Shown here: piece by piece, positions 23,965-33,287 of the stretch
Numbering within the stretch: position 1 is the stretch's first letter
Layout of the letters: each line of letters begins with the position of its first letter
NCBI RefSeq assembly: GCF_002095475.1
Contig: NZ_MLFR01000046.1
Span: 1-34,775, forward strand
Reading direction: 5' to 3'
From: Pantoea rwandensis
GTDB lineage: Bacteria; Pseudomonadota; Gammaproteobacteria; Enterobacterales; Enterobacteriaceae
Length of the DNA stretch: 34,775 bases
The notes under the pieces: generated by a model
The model's database searches: none
What the model saw: only the letters and a program-made list of their open reading frames with translations
What the model was told of the DNA's origin: nothing
Translations under genes and position numbers: made by a program

Positions 23965-24846
23965 ATGGATTTACGAGATCTGAAACTCTTTCTTCATCTG
24001 GCTGAAAGCTGCCACTTTGGCCGCACTGCCAGGGCCATGCACGTCAGCCCCTCTACGCTATCGCGCCAGATTCAGCGCCTCGAAGAAGATGTCGGCCATG
24101 CGCTGTTCCTGCGTGATAACCGCACGGTTACGCTCACTGAAGCCGGAGAGCGCCTCAAGCAATTCGCCCAGCAAACGCTGTTGCAATATCAGCAACTGCG
24201 TCACGTGATGGATTTAAACGGCCCGTCGCTCAGCGGTGAGTTGCGCATGTTTTGCTCGGTGACCGCCGCTTACAGCCATTTGCCGCCGATTCTCGACCGC
24301 TTCCGCGCCGAACATCCGCAGGTGGAAATCAAACTCACCACCGGCGATGCCGCCGACGCAATTGAGATGGTGCAATCTGGCGAGGCGGATTTGGCCATTG
24401 CCGGACGTCCAGAATCGCTGCCCGCCAGCATCGACTTCACGCCGCTCGCCATTCTTCCGCTGGTGCTGATCGCGCCCGCCCTGCCGTGTGCGGTGCGCAG
24501 CCAGGCCACGCAGGCGCAACCTGATTGGTCGCGGATTCCGTTTATCGTGCCGGAACAAGGCCCGGTGCGGCGCGGCATTGATTTGTGGTTCCGTCGCCAT
24601 CGCATCCCCAATCCGCAAATTTATGCCACGGTTTCCGGGCATGAGGCGATTGTTTCGATGGTGGCGCTGGGATGTGGTATTGCGCTGCTGCCGGATGTGG
24701 TACTGGAGAACAGCCCGGAGCCGGTGCGCAATCGCGTACTGACGCTGGAGAATGTGGAGTCGGTGGCACCGCTTGAACTTGGCGTGTGCGTACAAAAAAA
24801 GCGGCTCGGGGAGCCGCTGATCAATGCCTTCTGGAGCCTACTGTAA
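23965..24846 (+). CDS. ilvY: LysR family activator IlvY
   Basis: A 293-residue LysR regulator that activates ilvC and represses itself. It starts MDLRDLKLFLHLAESCHFGRTARAMHVSPSTLSRQIQRLEED (helix-turn-helix in the first 60 residues), closely matching E. coli IlvY (297), whose start is MDLRDLK. An ATG two codons upstream (23959) is possible, but GAGG is only four bases from it and ten from 23965. Its TAA is immediately followed, with no gap, by the stop codon of convergent ilvA, and no terminator is seen between them. Confidence 0.95.
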   Translation: MDLRDLKLFLHLAESCHFGRTARAMHVSPSTLSRQIQRLEEDVGHALFLRDNRTVTLTEAGERLKQFAQQTLLQYQQLRHVMDLNGPSLSGELRMFCSVTAAYSHLPPILDRFRAEHPQVEIKLTTGDAADAIEMVQSGEADLAIAGRPESLPASIDFTPLAILPLVLIAPALPCAVRSQATQAQPDWSRIPFIVPEQGPVRRGIDLWFRRHRIPNPQIYATVSGHEAIVSMVALGCGIALLPDVVLENSPEPVRNRVLTLENVESVAPLELGVCVQKKRLGEPLINAFWSLL

Positions 24847-26394
24847 CTACTGCCCGGCGAGGAAGAATCGGAATGCCGGGTTGTTCGCCTCATCGTGCCA
24901 TTCGTAGCCGAGTGCCGTGAGATGGGTCTCGAAATCTGGCTCTTGATCATTGGCTTCGAATGCCGCCAGCACGCGGCCGAAGTCGGTGCCGTGGCTGCGA
25001 TAGTGGAACAACGAGATATTCCAGTGTGCGCCCAGCGTCTGCAGGAACTTCAATAGCGCGCCGGGTGCTTCTGGGAACTCAAAACTAAACAGACGTTCGC
25101 GCAGGGGTTTCGACGGACGACCGCCGACCATGTAGCGCACATGCAGTTTCGCCATCTCGTCATCCGACAGATCCACAACGTTATAGCCACTCTCATTCAG
25201 CTGACTGATGATCTCGCTGCGCTCTTCCAGCCCGCGCGTCAGTCGCACCCCGACGAAGATGCAGGCGTTGTCGGCATCCGCATAGCGATAGTTGAACTCG
25301 GTGATTGAACGGCCACCCAGCGTCTGGCAAAAACGCAGGAAACTGCCCTGCTGTTCGGGAATCGTCACGGCCAGCAGCGCCTCGCGCTGTTCGCCGATTT
25401 CACACCGTTCCGAAACATAGCGCAGACCGTGGAAGTTGACGTTAGCACCCGACAAGACATGCGCGAGGCGCTCGCCTTTGATGTCGTGCTGCTGGATGTA
25501 CTTTTTCATGCCCGCCAATGCCAGCGCACCTGAAGGTTCCGCCACCGCACGTACATCTTCGAACAGGTCTTTCACCGCCGCGCAAATAGCATCGCTATCC
25601 ACGGTGATGATGTCGTCGAGATACTCTTTGCACAGACGGAAGGTCTCGTTGCCGATGCGCTTCACCGCCACACCTTCAGCAAACAGGCCAACGCGCGCCA
25701 AATCCACCGGCTCGCCCGCATCCAGTGCTGCCTTGAGACAGGCTGAATCTTCCGACTCCACCGCAATCACTTTGATTTGCGGCATCAGTTGTTTGATCAG
25801 CACCGCCACGCCGGCTGCCAGACCACCACCACCGACCGGCACGAAGACGCGATCGATGTGCGCATCTTGTTGCAGTAATTCCATCGCCAGCGTGCCCTGC
25901 CCGGCAATCACTGCCGGGTGGTCAAACGGTGGCACGAAGGTATAACCGCGCTGTTCTGCTAACTCAATCGCTTTGGCTTTCGCCTCGTCGAAGTTGGCAC
26001 CAAACAGATAAACCTCACCGCCAAATGCGCGCACTGCATCAACCTTGATGTCTGCCGTGGCCAGCGGCATCACAATCAGTGATTTGATGCCCAGCCGACT
26101 CCCCGAAAGCGCCACACCCTGCGCATGGTTTCCGGCCGAAGCCGTAATCACGCCGCGTGCCTTTTGCTCTTCGGTCAGTCCGGCAATCATCGCGTAAGCG
26201 CCGCGCAGCTTGAAGCTGTGCACTGCTTGGCGATCCTCACGCTTCACCAAAATGGTGTTGCCGAGACGCGATGAAATTTTTTCCATTTTTTGCAGCGGCG
26301 TGACCTGCGCAATTTCATACACAGGCGCACGCAGCACCGCGCGCAAATATTCCGCGCCGTTGGGCGACGCGGGTAGCGGTTGAGACTCAGCCAT
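24847..26394 (-). CDS. ilvA: Threonine ammonia-lyase, biosynthetic
   Basis: A 515-residue PLP enzyme that deaminates threonine to 2-oxobutyrate, the committed step to isoleucine. Lys62 in VHSFKLRGAY is the PLP lysine; the phosphate loop GGGGLAAG is visible; the C-terminal third holds two ACT-like regulatory domains (from about 325) through which isoleucine inhibits and valine activates. Length matches E. coli IlvA (514). It is the last gene of the ilvLGMEDA operon, six bases after ilvD, with GGGAGG inside the end of ilvD as the ribosome site. Confidence 0.98.
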   Translation of the reverse strand: MAESQPLPASPNGAEYLRAVLRAPVYEIAQVTPLQKMEKISSRLGNTILVKREDRQAVHSFKLRGAYAMIAGLTEEQKARGVITASAGNHAQGVALSGSRLGIKSLIVMPLATADIKVDAVRAFGGEVYLFGANFDEAKAKAIELAEQRGYTFVPPFDHPAVIAGQGTLAMELLQQDAHIDRVFVPVGGGGLAAGVAVLIKQLMPQIKVIAVESEDSACLKAALDAGEPVDLARVGLFAEGVAVKRIGNETFRLCKEYLDDIITVDSDAICAAVKDLFEDVRAVAEPSGALALAGMKKYIQQHDIKGERLAHVLSGANVNFHGLRYVSERCEIGEQREALLAVTIPEQQGSFLRFCQTLGGRSITEFNYRYADADNACIFVGVRLTRGLEERSEIISQLNESGYNVVDLSDDEMAKLHVRYMVGGRPSKPLRERLFSFEFPEAPGALLKFLQTLGAHWNISLFHYRSHGTDFGRVLAAFEANDQEPDFETHLTALGYEWHDEANNPAFRFFLAGQ

Positions 26395-26400
26395 CAGTTG

Positions 26401-28251
26401 TTAGCCTCCCAGCTTGGACTTATCGCGGACCGCGCCTTTATCAGCACTGGTCGCGAGTGATGCATAAGCACGCAGCGCGAATGACACTTCACGTTCGCGG
26501 TTATGCGGGGTATAAGCCGCTTCGCCACGGGCCTGCTCTTTTTCACGACGAGCGTGGATTTCGTTGTCTGGCAGATCCAGATGAATACGACGGTTCGGGA
26601 TATCCAGCTCGATCATATCGCCATCCTGAATCAGCGCGATGGTGCCGCCGCTGCCCGCTTCTGGTGAGATGTGACCGACAGAAAGACCGGAAGAACCACC
26701 TGAGAAACGACCATCGGTGATCAACGCACAGGCTTTACCCAGCCCCATCGATTTCAGATAGGTGGTTGGATAGAGCATTTCCTGCATGCCCGGGCCGCCT
26801 TTAGGACCTTCATAGCGGATCACCACGCAGTCGCCAGCTACCACTTTGCCGCCGAGAATCGCGGCAACCGCATCATCCTGACTTTCGTAAACTTTGGCCG
26901 GGCCTTTGAAGATTAACTGCTCAGCATCAACGCTGGCGGTTTTCACGATACAGCCATCTTCTGAGATGTTGCCGTACAGCACGGCCAGACCGCCATCCTG
27001 CGAGAACGCGTGCTCACGAGTACGAATACAGCCCTCTACACGGTCATCATCCAACGTGTCCCAACGGCAATCCTGTGAGAAAGCCTGCGTGGTGCGGATA
27101 CCGGCTGGGCCCGCGCGGAACATTTTCTTCACCGCTTCGTCTTTGGTCAGCATGATGTCGTACTGATCCAAGGTTTCGCGCATGGTCTGCTGCAGCACGT
27201 TGCGCGCACTGGTGTCGATCAGTCCGGCGCGATCCAATTCGCCCAAAATGGCGATAACGCCACCGGCACGGTGCACATCTTCCATGTGATATTTCGGCGT
27301 ACTTGGTGCCACTTTGCACAGGTGCGGCACTTTACGTGACAGGCGATCGATATCTGACATGTTGAATTCGATTTCGCCTTCCTGCGCCGCAGCCAACAGA
27401 TGCAGAACGGTGTTGGTGGAACCGCCCATGGCGATATCCAGCGTCATCGCATTCTCGAACGCCGCTTTGGTCGCGATGTTACGCGGCAGCATGTTGACGT
27501 CATCCTGCTCGTAATAGCGTTTGGTCAGGCTAACGATGCGCTTACCGGCATTGAGGAACAGCTCTTTACGATCGGCGTGGGTCGCCAACAGTGAACCGTT
27601 GCCCGGCTGTGCCAGACCCAGCGCTTCAGCCAGACAGTTCATGGAGTTGGCGGTGAACATGCCTGAGCAAGAACCGCAGGTTGGGCAGGCAGAACGTTCA
27701 ATTTTATCGCTGTCTTCATCGCTGACGTTCGGGTTCGCACCCTGGATCATCGCATCAACCAGATCCAGCTTGATGATTTTGTCGGACAGCTTGGTCTTAC
27801 CGGCTTCCATTGGGCCGCCAGACACAAAGATCACCGGGATGTTGAGGCGCAGTGCCGCCATCAGCATGCCGGGAGTGATTTTGTCGCAGTTGGAGATACA
27901 CACCATGGCATCGGCGCAGTGTGCGTTGACCATGTACTCCACGGAATCGGCGATCAGCTCGCGCGAAGGCAGTGAATACAGCATGCCGCCATGACCCATG
28001 GCGATACCGTCATCCACCGCGATGGTGTTGAACTCTTTAGCAACACCGCCGACAGCTTCGATTTGCTCAGCCACCAGCTTGCCCATATCGCGCAGGTGCA
28101 CGTGGCCCGGTACGAACTGAGTGAATGAGTTAACCACGGCGATAATCGGTTTGCCGAAATCGTCATCGGTCATTCCTGTGGCGCGCCACAGGGCACGTGC
28201 ACCCGCCATGTTACGACCATGGGTGGTGGTGGCAGAACGGTACTTAGGCAT
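26401..28251 (-). CDS. ilvD: Dihydroxy-acid dehydratase
   Basis: A 616-residue iron-sulfur enzyme, identical in length to E. coli IlvD, that dehydrates the dihydroxy acids to the 2-keto acids of valine and isoleucine. Cluster cysteines are visible in CISNCDKITPGM and CPTCGSCSGMFTANSM. The C-terminal GRFSGGSSGLSVGHISPEA active-site block is intact. It lies between ilvE (61-base gap with a hairpin) and ilvA. Confidence 0.98.
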   Translation of the reverse strand: MPKYRSATTTHGRNMAGARALWRATGMTDDDFGKPIIAVVNSFTQFVPGHVHLRDMGKLVAEQIEAVGGVAKEFNTIAVDDGIAMGHGGMLYSLPSRELIADSVEYMVNAHCADAMVCISNCDKITPGMLMAALRLNIPVIFVSGGPMEAGKTKLSDKIIKLDLVDAMIQGANPNVSDEDSDKIERSACPTCGSCSGMFTANSMNCLAEALGLAQPGNGSLLATHADRKELFLNAGKRIVSLTKRYYEQDDVNMLPRNIATKAAFENAMTLDIAMGGSTNTVLHLLAAAQEGEIEFNMSDIDRLSRKVPHLCKVAPSTPKYHMEDVHRAGGVIAILGELDRAGLIDTSARNVLQQTMRETLDQYDIMLTKDEAVKKMFRAGPAGIRTTQAFSQDCRWDTLDDDRVEGCIRTREHAFSQDGGLAVLYGNISEDGCIVKTASVDAEQLIFKGPAKVYESQDDAVAAILGGKVVAGDCVVIRYEGPKGGPGMQEMLYPTTYLKSMGLGKACALITDGRFSGGSSGLSVGHISPEAGSGGTIALIQDGDMIELDIPNRRIHLDLPDNEIHARREKEQARGEAAYTPHNREREVSFALRAYASLATSADKGAVRDKSKLGG

Positions 28252-28278
28252 GCTCTATTTACTCCAGTCTGAAATATG

Positions 28279-28302
28279 ACGCGGGCGCAGTTGCACCCGC
28301 GT
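28279..28302 (-). other. Intra-operon hairpin between ilvE and ilvD
   Basis: ACGCGGG (28279-28285) pairs with CCCGCGT (28296-28302), with inner GCA/TGC pairs. It has no T-run, so it is more likely an mRNA processing or stability element than a terminator. Confidence 0.5.
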
Positions 28303-28312
28303 AACGGTCTTG

Positions 28313-29242
28313 TTATGGATTAACTTGATCCAACCAGCCGTACTTGTCTTCGGTTTCGCCCGTGAACAGGCCGAAGAATGCGCTCTGAATTTTGGTGGTC
28401 ACTGGACCACGTTTACCCGCGCCCACTTGGATACCATCAACGCTGCGTACCGGGGTGATTTCTGCCGCAGTACCCGACATGAACACTTCGTCAGCCAGAT
28501 ACAGAGATTCACGCGACAGGGTTTGCTCACGCACTTCGATACCCAGGTCAATCGCCAGTTTGATGATGGCGTCACGGGTGATACCCGGCAGTGCTGAAGA
28601 GGTGAACGGTGGTGTGAACAGAATGCCATCTTTCACTTCGAACAAGTTTTCGCCAGCACCTTCTGAAATATAGCCGTTGGTGTCGAGAGCGATACCTTCC
28701 TGATAACCGTGGCGACGTGCTTCGCTGCCGACCAGTAGTGAGGAGAGGTAGTTACCACCGGCTTTCGCGGCGGTTGGCAAGGTGTTCGGTGCGACACGGT
28801 TCCATGAAGACACCATCGCATCGATACCATTTTCCAGTGCTTCAGCACCCAGGTAAGCACCCCACGGGAAAGCCGCGATGATCACGTCGGTGGTGTAGCC
28901 GTCTGGTGGGTTCACACCCAGGCCTACGTCGCCAACAAACGCCAATGGGCGGATGTAAGCACTTTTCAGTTTGTTCACGCGGATCACTTCGCGACAGGCA
29001 TCCATCAGTTCATCAACACTGGCAGCGATAGGGAAACGATAGATTTTGGCGGAGTCGTGCAGACGCTGCATGTGCTCACGGTGACGGAACACCACTGGGC
29101 CTTTGTGTGAGTCGTAGCAACGCACGCCTTCAAACACAGAAGTACCGTAATGCAGTGCGTGAGACATGACGCTAACCTTGGCGTCTTCCCACTTAACCAT
29201 CTCCCCGTTGAACCAAATAAAGTCTGCTTTCTTCGTACTCAT
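28313..29242 (-). CDS. ilvE: Branched-chain amino acid aminotransferase
   Basis: A 309-residue fold-type IV PLP aminotransferase, same length as E. coli IlvE. It makes valine, isoleucine and leucine from their keto acids using glutamate. Lys160 in TAAKAGGNYLSSLL is the PLP lysine; HALHYGTSVFEGVRCY and FMSGTAAEITPV (cofactor and substrate pocket) are present. It starts 18 bases after ilvM. Confidence 0.98.
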   Translation of the reverse strand: MSTKKADFIWFNGEMVKWEDAKVSVMSHALHYGTSVFEGVRCYDSHKGPVVFRHREHMQRLHDSAKIYRFPIAASVDELMDACREVIRVNKLKSAYIRPLAFVGDVGLGVNPPDGYTTDVIIAAFPWGAYLGAEALENGIDAMVSSWNRVAPNTLPTAAKAGGNYLSSLLVGSEARRHGYQEGIALDTNGYISEGAGENLFEVKDGILFTPPFTSSALPGITRDAIIKLAIDLGIEVREQTLSRESLYLADEVFMSGTAAEITPVRSVDGIQVGAGKRGPVTTKIQSAFFGLFTGETEDKYGWLDQVNP

Positions 29243-29260
29243 TGCTATTTCCTTTGGCGA

Positions 29261-29518
29261 CTAAGCGCGGATTTGTTGTGATGTCTGTTGCTGGATCTCG
29301 ACACAGGCGACATCCATAAGTTTGCTTAACTGCGAAGACAGTAAATCGACCGAACGCTGGCTGGCAACGGTCATCTCGATATTAATGTTCTCAGCGTTGA
29401 TTGCAGATGCCATGTTCATCGAGCACACCTGGAAGCCACGGTGGCGGACAACACGCAAAATGCGCTCCAATATTTCAGGGCGGAAGCGGGCTTCGATAGA
29501 CAATTGATGCTGGTTCAT
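29261..29518 (-). CDS. ilvM: Acetolactate synthase II small subunit
   Basis: An 85-residue single ACT-domain protein that activates the IlvG catalytic subunit. The opening MNQHQLSIEARFRPEILERILRVVRHRGF is the family pattern. Unlike the IlvN/IlvH subunits it confers little or no valine sensitivity. Its ATG overlaps the ilvG TGA (ATGA), giving matched synthesis of both subunits. Confidence 0.96.
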   Translation of the reverse strand: MNQHQLSIEARFRPEILERILRVVRHRGFQVCSMNMASAINAENINIEMTVASQRSVDLLSSQLSKLMDVACVEIQQQTSQQIRA

Positions 29519-31161
29519 GCGGTTTTCTCCATCATGTTTGCGTTGCTGGCACCCGGCGGTACCAATGGCCAGACGTTTTCATGCTCATCAATCGAAACAT
29601 GCAGGAAGTAAGGACCTTCACTGTTCAGCAGAGCATCTATCGCGGCGTCGACCTGATCTTTACGGCTAATGTGCTGGCCTGGGATATCAAAGGCGCTGGC
29701 CAGCGTGAGGAAATCGGGGTTATCGGTGAGAATGGTTTCGCTGTAGCGCCCATCAAAGAACAGCTGCTGCCACTGGCGCACCATGCCTAAACGTTGGTTA
29801 TCCAGCAGCAAGATTTTTACCGGCAGCTTACCGCGCTTGATGGTACCCAGCTCCTGGATATTCATCATGATTGATCCATCACCTGATACGCAAATCACGG
29901 TGTCTTCTGAGCGGGCAACCTGCGCGCCGATGGCGGCTGGCAGACCGAAGCCCATAGTGCCGAGGCCACTGGAAGTAATGAAGTTTTCTGGCTGAGTGAA
30001 GCTCATGTGCTGTGCAGCCCACATCTGGTGCTGACCAACGTCGGTGGTCACTACGGCGCTGTCTGCTTTGCGATCGGATAACTGCTTCAGCAGCAGCGGC
30101 GCGTAAATCGCCTCGCCTGGATGATCGTAGCGCCAGTCAAACTCGGCTTTCATCGCTTTCACTTCCGTGCGCCAGCCTTCAATCTGCATCGGCATACTTA
30201 ACGCTGGCAATACTTGGTTCAAGTCGCCTTGCAGAGAAACGTGTGCACGGCGCAGTTTGTTCAGCTCAGCGGGATCGATATCAATATGGATGACGTTCGC
30301 ATGCGGAGCGAAGGTGTCTAACTTGCCGGTGACGCGGTCGTCAAAGCGCGCGCCGACCGCAATCAGTAAATCACAGGACTGCACCGCGAGGTTGGCAGCT
30401 TTGGTGCCATGCATGCCCAGCATGCCAAGGTAGAGATCGCTCTTGGCATCCGCGCTGCCTAAGCCTTTCAGCGTGGCAACCATCGGAATACCGGTTTCTT
30501 CAGCCATGGCACGTAATGCTGGCACTGCTTGCGCCATGCCAACACCACCGCCGATATACAGCATCGGCTTATGTGACTGAGCCATCAATGCGCGAGCTTC
30601 CGCGATATGCTCCGGCGAGTGGTCGATCGTCTCTTCAACGGGCAGCAAGTGTGGCGTTAAATCGGCACTGGCAATTTGGATGTCTTTAGGGATATCAACC
30701 AAAACCGGGCCTGGACGGCCAGACTGAGCAATGGCGAAGGCTTCAGCCATCACGGAGGGCAAATCTTCGAGGGATTCAACCAGGAAACTGTGCTTGGTAC
30801 AGGCTAACGACAGGCCGAGAACGTCGATTTCCTGGAAGGCATCGGTGCCGATGAACGCAGATGAAACCTGACCGGTGATGGCAACAACCGGGATGGAATC
30901 CATAAACGCATCCGCCAAACCGGTAATCAGGTTGGTGGCGCCTGGGCCGGAAGTCGCGATACAAACACCTGTCTTACCGGTGGCGCGGGCATAACCGATT
31001 GCCGCCATCACCGCACCTTGCTCATGACGACACAGTAGGTGTTCCACGCCGCCATCGTAGAGCGCATCGTACACTGGCATGATTGCGCCGCCAGGATAGC
31101 CAAACACTGTGTCGACACTCTGCGCGCGTAAAGCCTGAACTACCCACTGTGCACCTGTCAT
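29515..31161 (-). CDS. ilvG: Acetolactate synthase II large subunit, intact
   Basis: A 548-residue thiamine-diphosphate enzyme that condenses pyruvate to acetolactate or with 2-oxobutyrate to acetohydroxybutyrate. The catalytic glutamate is in CRHEQG (Glu47 from this start) and the ThDP motif is GDGSIMMNIQELGTI. Two adjacent ATGs exist; 31161 places GGAG seven bases upstream, gives the E. coli length of 548 and aligns TGAQWVV with E. coli NGAQWVV. The E. coli K-12 frameshift is absent, so this strain should have a valine-insensitive synthase. Expression is controlled by the ilvL attenuator. Confidence 0.96.
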   Translation of the reverse strand: MTGAQWVVQALRAQSVDTVFGYPGGAIMPVYDALYDGGVEHLLCRHEQGAVMAAIGYARATGKTGVCIATSGPGATNLITGLADAFMDSIPVVAITGQVSSAFIGTDAFQEIDVLGLSLACTKHSFLVESLEDLPSVMAEAFAIAQSGRPGPVLVDIPKDIQIASADLTPHLLPVEETIDHSPEHIAEARALMAQSHKPMLYIGGGVGMAQAVPALRAMAEETGIPMVATLKGLGSADAKSDLYLGMLGMHGTKAANLAVQSCDLLIAVGARFDDRVTGKLDTFAPHANVIHIDIDPAELNKLRRAHVSLQGDLNQVLPALSMPMQIEGWRTEVKAMKAEFDWRYDHPGEAIYAPLLLKQLSDRKADSAVVTTDVGQHQMWAAQHMSFTQPENFITSSGLGTMGFGLPAAIGAQVARSEDTVICVSGDGSIMMNIQELGTIKRGKLPVKILLLDNQRLGMVRQWQQLFFDGRYSETILTDNPDFLTLASAFDIPGQHISRKDQVDAAIDALLNSEGPYFLHVSIDEHENVWPLVPPGASNANMMEKTA

Positions 31162-31254
31162 CATTATTCTCCTGTATTCCTAGGGGAACAACAGAATTTT
31201 ATGCTACTGCTCATAATCTGTTCCTCGCTGATTCGCTGATATTTAGCCAGGTCG

Positions 31255-31291
31255 AAAAAAAACCCCCGGACCTTTCGGTGCGGGGGTTTTT
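31255..31291 (-). terminator. ilvL attenuator terminator
   Basis: On the minus strand AAAAACCCCCGCACC-GAAA-GGTCCGGGGG is followed by a run of nine T. It starts 20 bases after the ilvL stop and ends about 90 bases before ilvG, the position of the transcription attenuator of the E. coli ilvGMEDA operon. Confidence 0.93.
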
Positions 31292-31310
31292 GGAATTCCG
31301 GGCTTGATTT

Positions 31311-31409
31311 TTAAGCCTTTCTTTCTCCAAGCGATGCCCCGCACGGTGGGATAATAATCACCACCACGCTAATCACGACTAGGCTAATCACTTGTAGAAG
31401 GGCTTTCAT
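31311..31409 (-). CDS. ilvL: ilv operon leader peptide
   Basis: A 32-residue peptide of exactly the E. coli IlvL length: MKALLQVISLVVISVVVIII followed by PPCGAS and a basic end. It contains five isoleucines, seven valines and four leucines, so ribosome stalling at these codons when charged tRNAs are short prevents formation of the downstream attenuator. The product itself has no other known role. Confidence 0.93.
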   Translation of the reverse strand: MKALLQVISLVVISVVVIIIPPCGASLGERKA

Positions 31410-31736
31410 GTGTTGTCTGTTTTTTCGATTGTTCGAAGTAATACCTACAGAGTTACCATAGTTATCCACCTATTGACAATTATTTTCATAATGTTTTTTT
31501 ATGACGCGAGCATTCGGCAGGTGTTATCGCTTTGTAAGTTAAAGATTATTTTCAGTTGTGAAATTTTTTCATTACGTACGCGACGTAATCGCTCCTTAAG
31601 TTTTGTGATTTCGCGCGCAATAGTGGCGAACAGCCTATGAAAATCACCGATTCGCTGGAATCAGGCACTGATATTTTTTAATCGCATTCGTATTCTGTAT
31701 TTGCACACCGCATGATGAAGACAACAAGGAGTGTTT
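31410..31736. other. A/T-rich intergenic region between ilvL and yifB
   Basis: This 327-base divergent region must hold the ilv operon promoter, on the minus strand within roughly 31430-31500, but I cannot fix its hexamers. The palindrome ATTACGTACGCGACGTAAT (31571-31589) has seven-base arms and a five-base centre and could be an operator. No gene is seen. Confidence 0.5.
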
Positions 31737-33257
31737 ATGTCTTTATCAAAGGTTTTAACACGTGCAGCGCTAGGCGTGCAGGCACCATTAGTGACAGTTG
31801 AAGTGCACATCAGTAAGGGGTTGCCCGCTTTAACGCTGGTTGGCCTGCCTGAAACCACGGTTAAAGAAGCCCGGGAACGGGTTCGCAGTGCGATTATCAA
31901 TAGTGGATTCACCTTCCCGGCAAAACGCGTCACCATCAATCTGGCCCCTGCCGATCTGCCAAAAGAGGGAGGGCGATACGACCTTCCCATCGCTATCGCG
32001 ATTCTCGCAGCCTCAGAGCAGGTTCCTGAGGCAAAACTAGCGCACTATGAGTTCCTGGGGGAGTTAGCCCTTAACGGTGCGCTCTGTGGCGTTCAGGCCT
32101 CTATTCCAGCATCAATGGCAGCATTGCAGGCCGGAAGGCAGATGGTGTTAGCTGAAGAGAATCAACAGGATGTCGGATTGATTCAACAAGGTGAAACCCT
32201 TGTCGGTAAACATTTGCTCGAGATTTGCGCCTTTCTGCATAACCAATCCCCACTTCCCGTTGCGCATTATCAATTTGAGCCGCTGCGGCAGGAAAAGCAG
32301 GATCTCTCTGAGATCATTGGGCAGGAACAAGGAAGACGTGCACTGGAGATCACCGCCGCTGGCGGACATAACCTTTTACTGCTGGGACCGCCCGGCACTG
32401 GCAAAACCATGCTGGCAACTCGCCTGCCGGGCATTATGCCTCCATTAGACGACCAGGAAGCGCTGGAGTGCGCAGCGATTAATAGCTTGGTCAGCAGCCA
32501 TAATCTCCATCATCAGTGGCGCAGAAGGCCATTCAGAGCACCACATCACAGTGCTTCGCTGTATGCATTAGTCGGAGGTGGAGCCTTACCTCGTCCTGGT
32601 GAGATCTCGCTGGCGCATAATGGCGTCCTGTTTTTGGATGAGCTTCCGGAATTTGACCGCAAAGTACTGGATGCATTGCGTGAGCCAATTGAATCTGGAG
32701 AAATCGCGATTTCCCGCACTCGCGCAAAAGTCACTTATCCAGCCCGCTTTCAGTTGATTGGTGCCATGAACCCCAGCCCTACAGGACATTATCAAGGCAG
32801 CCATAACCGGTGCACACCGCAGCAGGTGCTGCGCTATTTAAGCCGGCTCTCTGGTCCGTTCCTTGATCGCTTTGATCTGTCTCTGGAAATCCCGCTTTTA
32901 CCCAGTGGAACTTTGAGCCAAAAACAGGAAGTCAGCGAGAGCAGCGAAGACGTGCTTAAACGCGTCTTGGCTGCGCGCCAGAGACAAATCCATCGAGCAG
33001 GCAAAGTAAACGCCCAGCTATCTAATACGGAGATTGTCCAGTGCTGTGAGTTGAGGCACGAGGATGCGGTGTGGTTGGAAACCGTGTTGAACTCTTTGGG
33101 TCTTTCCGTGCGAGCGTGGCAACGTATCTTAAAAGTAGCAAGGACGATTGCCGATCTGGAGGAGGAGGAGGCAATTTCACGGCAGCATTTGCAGGAAGCG
33201 GTAAGTTATCGCAGCATTGACCGTTTACTAATCTATCTGCATAAAAGTCTGGAATAA
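31737..33257 (+). CDS. yifB: YifB/ComM family AAA+ ATPase
   Basis: A 506-residue protein, the same length as E. coli YifB. An N-terminal Lon-substrate-like domain (1-185, with VEVHISKGLPALTLVGLPETTVKEARERVRSAI) precedes a Mg-chelatase-type AAA+ domain with Walker A GPPGTGKT (217-224) and Walker B LFLDELPEF. The homologue ComM of Haemophilus and Vibrio is a branch-migration helicase used in natural transformation. AAGGAG lies six bases before ATG 31737; the GTG two codons earlier is less likely. It is convergent with maoP through a shared terminator. Confidence 0.94.
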   Translation: MSLSKVLTRAALGVQAPLVTVEVHISKGLPALTLVGLPETTVKEARERVRSAIINSGFTFPAKRVTINLAPADLPKEGGRYDLPIAIAILAASEQVPEAKLAHYEFLGELALNGALCGVQASIPASMAALQAGRQMVLAEENQQDVGLIQQGETLVGKHLLEICAFLHNQSPLPVAHYQFEPLRQEKQDLSEIIGQEQGRRALEITAAGGHNLLLLGPPGTGKTMLATRLPGIMPPLDDQEALECAAINSLVSSHNLHHQWRRRPFRAPHHSASLYALVGGGALPRPGEISLAHNGVLFLDELPEFDRKVLDALREPIESGEIAISRTRAKVTYPARFQLIGAMNPSPTGHYQGSHNRCTPQQVLRYLSRLSGPFLDRFDLSLEIPLLPSGTLSQKQEVSESSEDVLKRVLAARQRQIHRAGKVNAQLSNTEIVQCCELRHEDAVWLETVLNSLGLSVRAWQRILKVARTIADLEEEEAISRQHLQEAVSYRSIDRLLIYLHKSLE

Positions 33258-33287
33258 AAAACGGGGCTTTAAAAGCCCCGCTATTTT
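33255..33287. terminator. Bidirectional terminator between yifB and maoP
   Basis: CGGGGCT-TTTAA-AAGCCCCG-type stem (33262-33280) flanked by an A-run on the left and a T-run (33284-33289) on the right serves both convergent genes. Confidence 0.88.

Noticed and set aside
29515..31161. ilvG frameshift as in E. coli K-12
   Set aside because: The frame is continuous over 548 codons through the conserved C-terminus.
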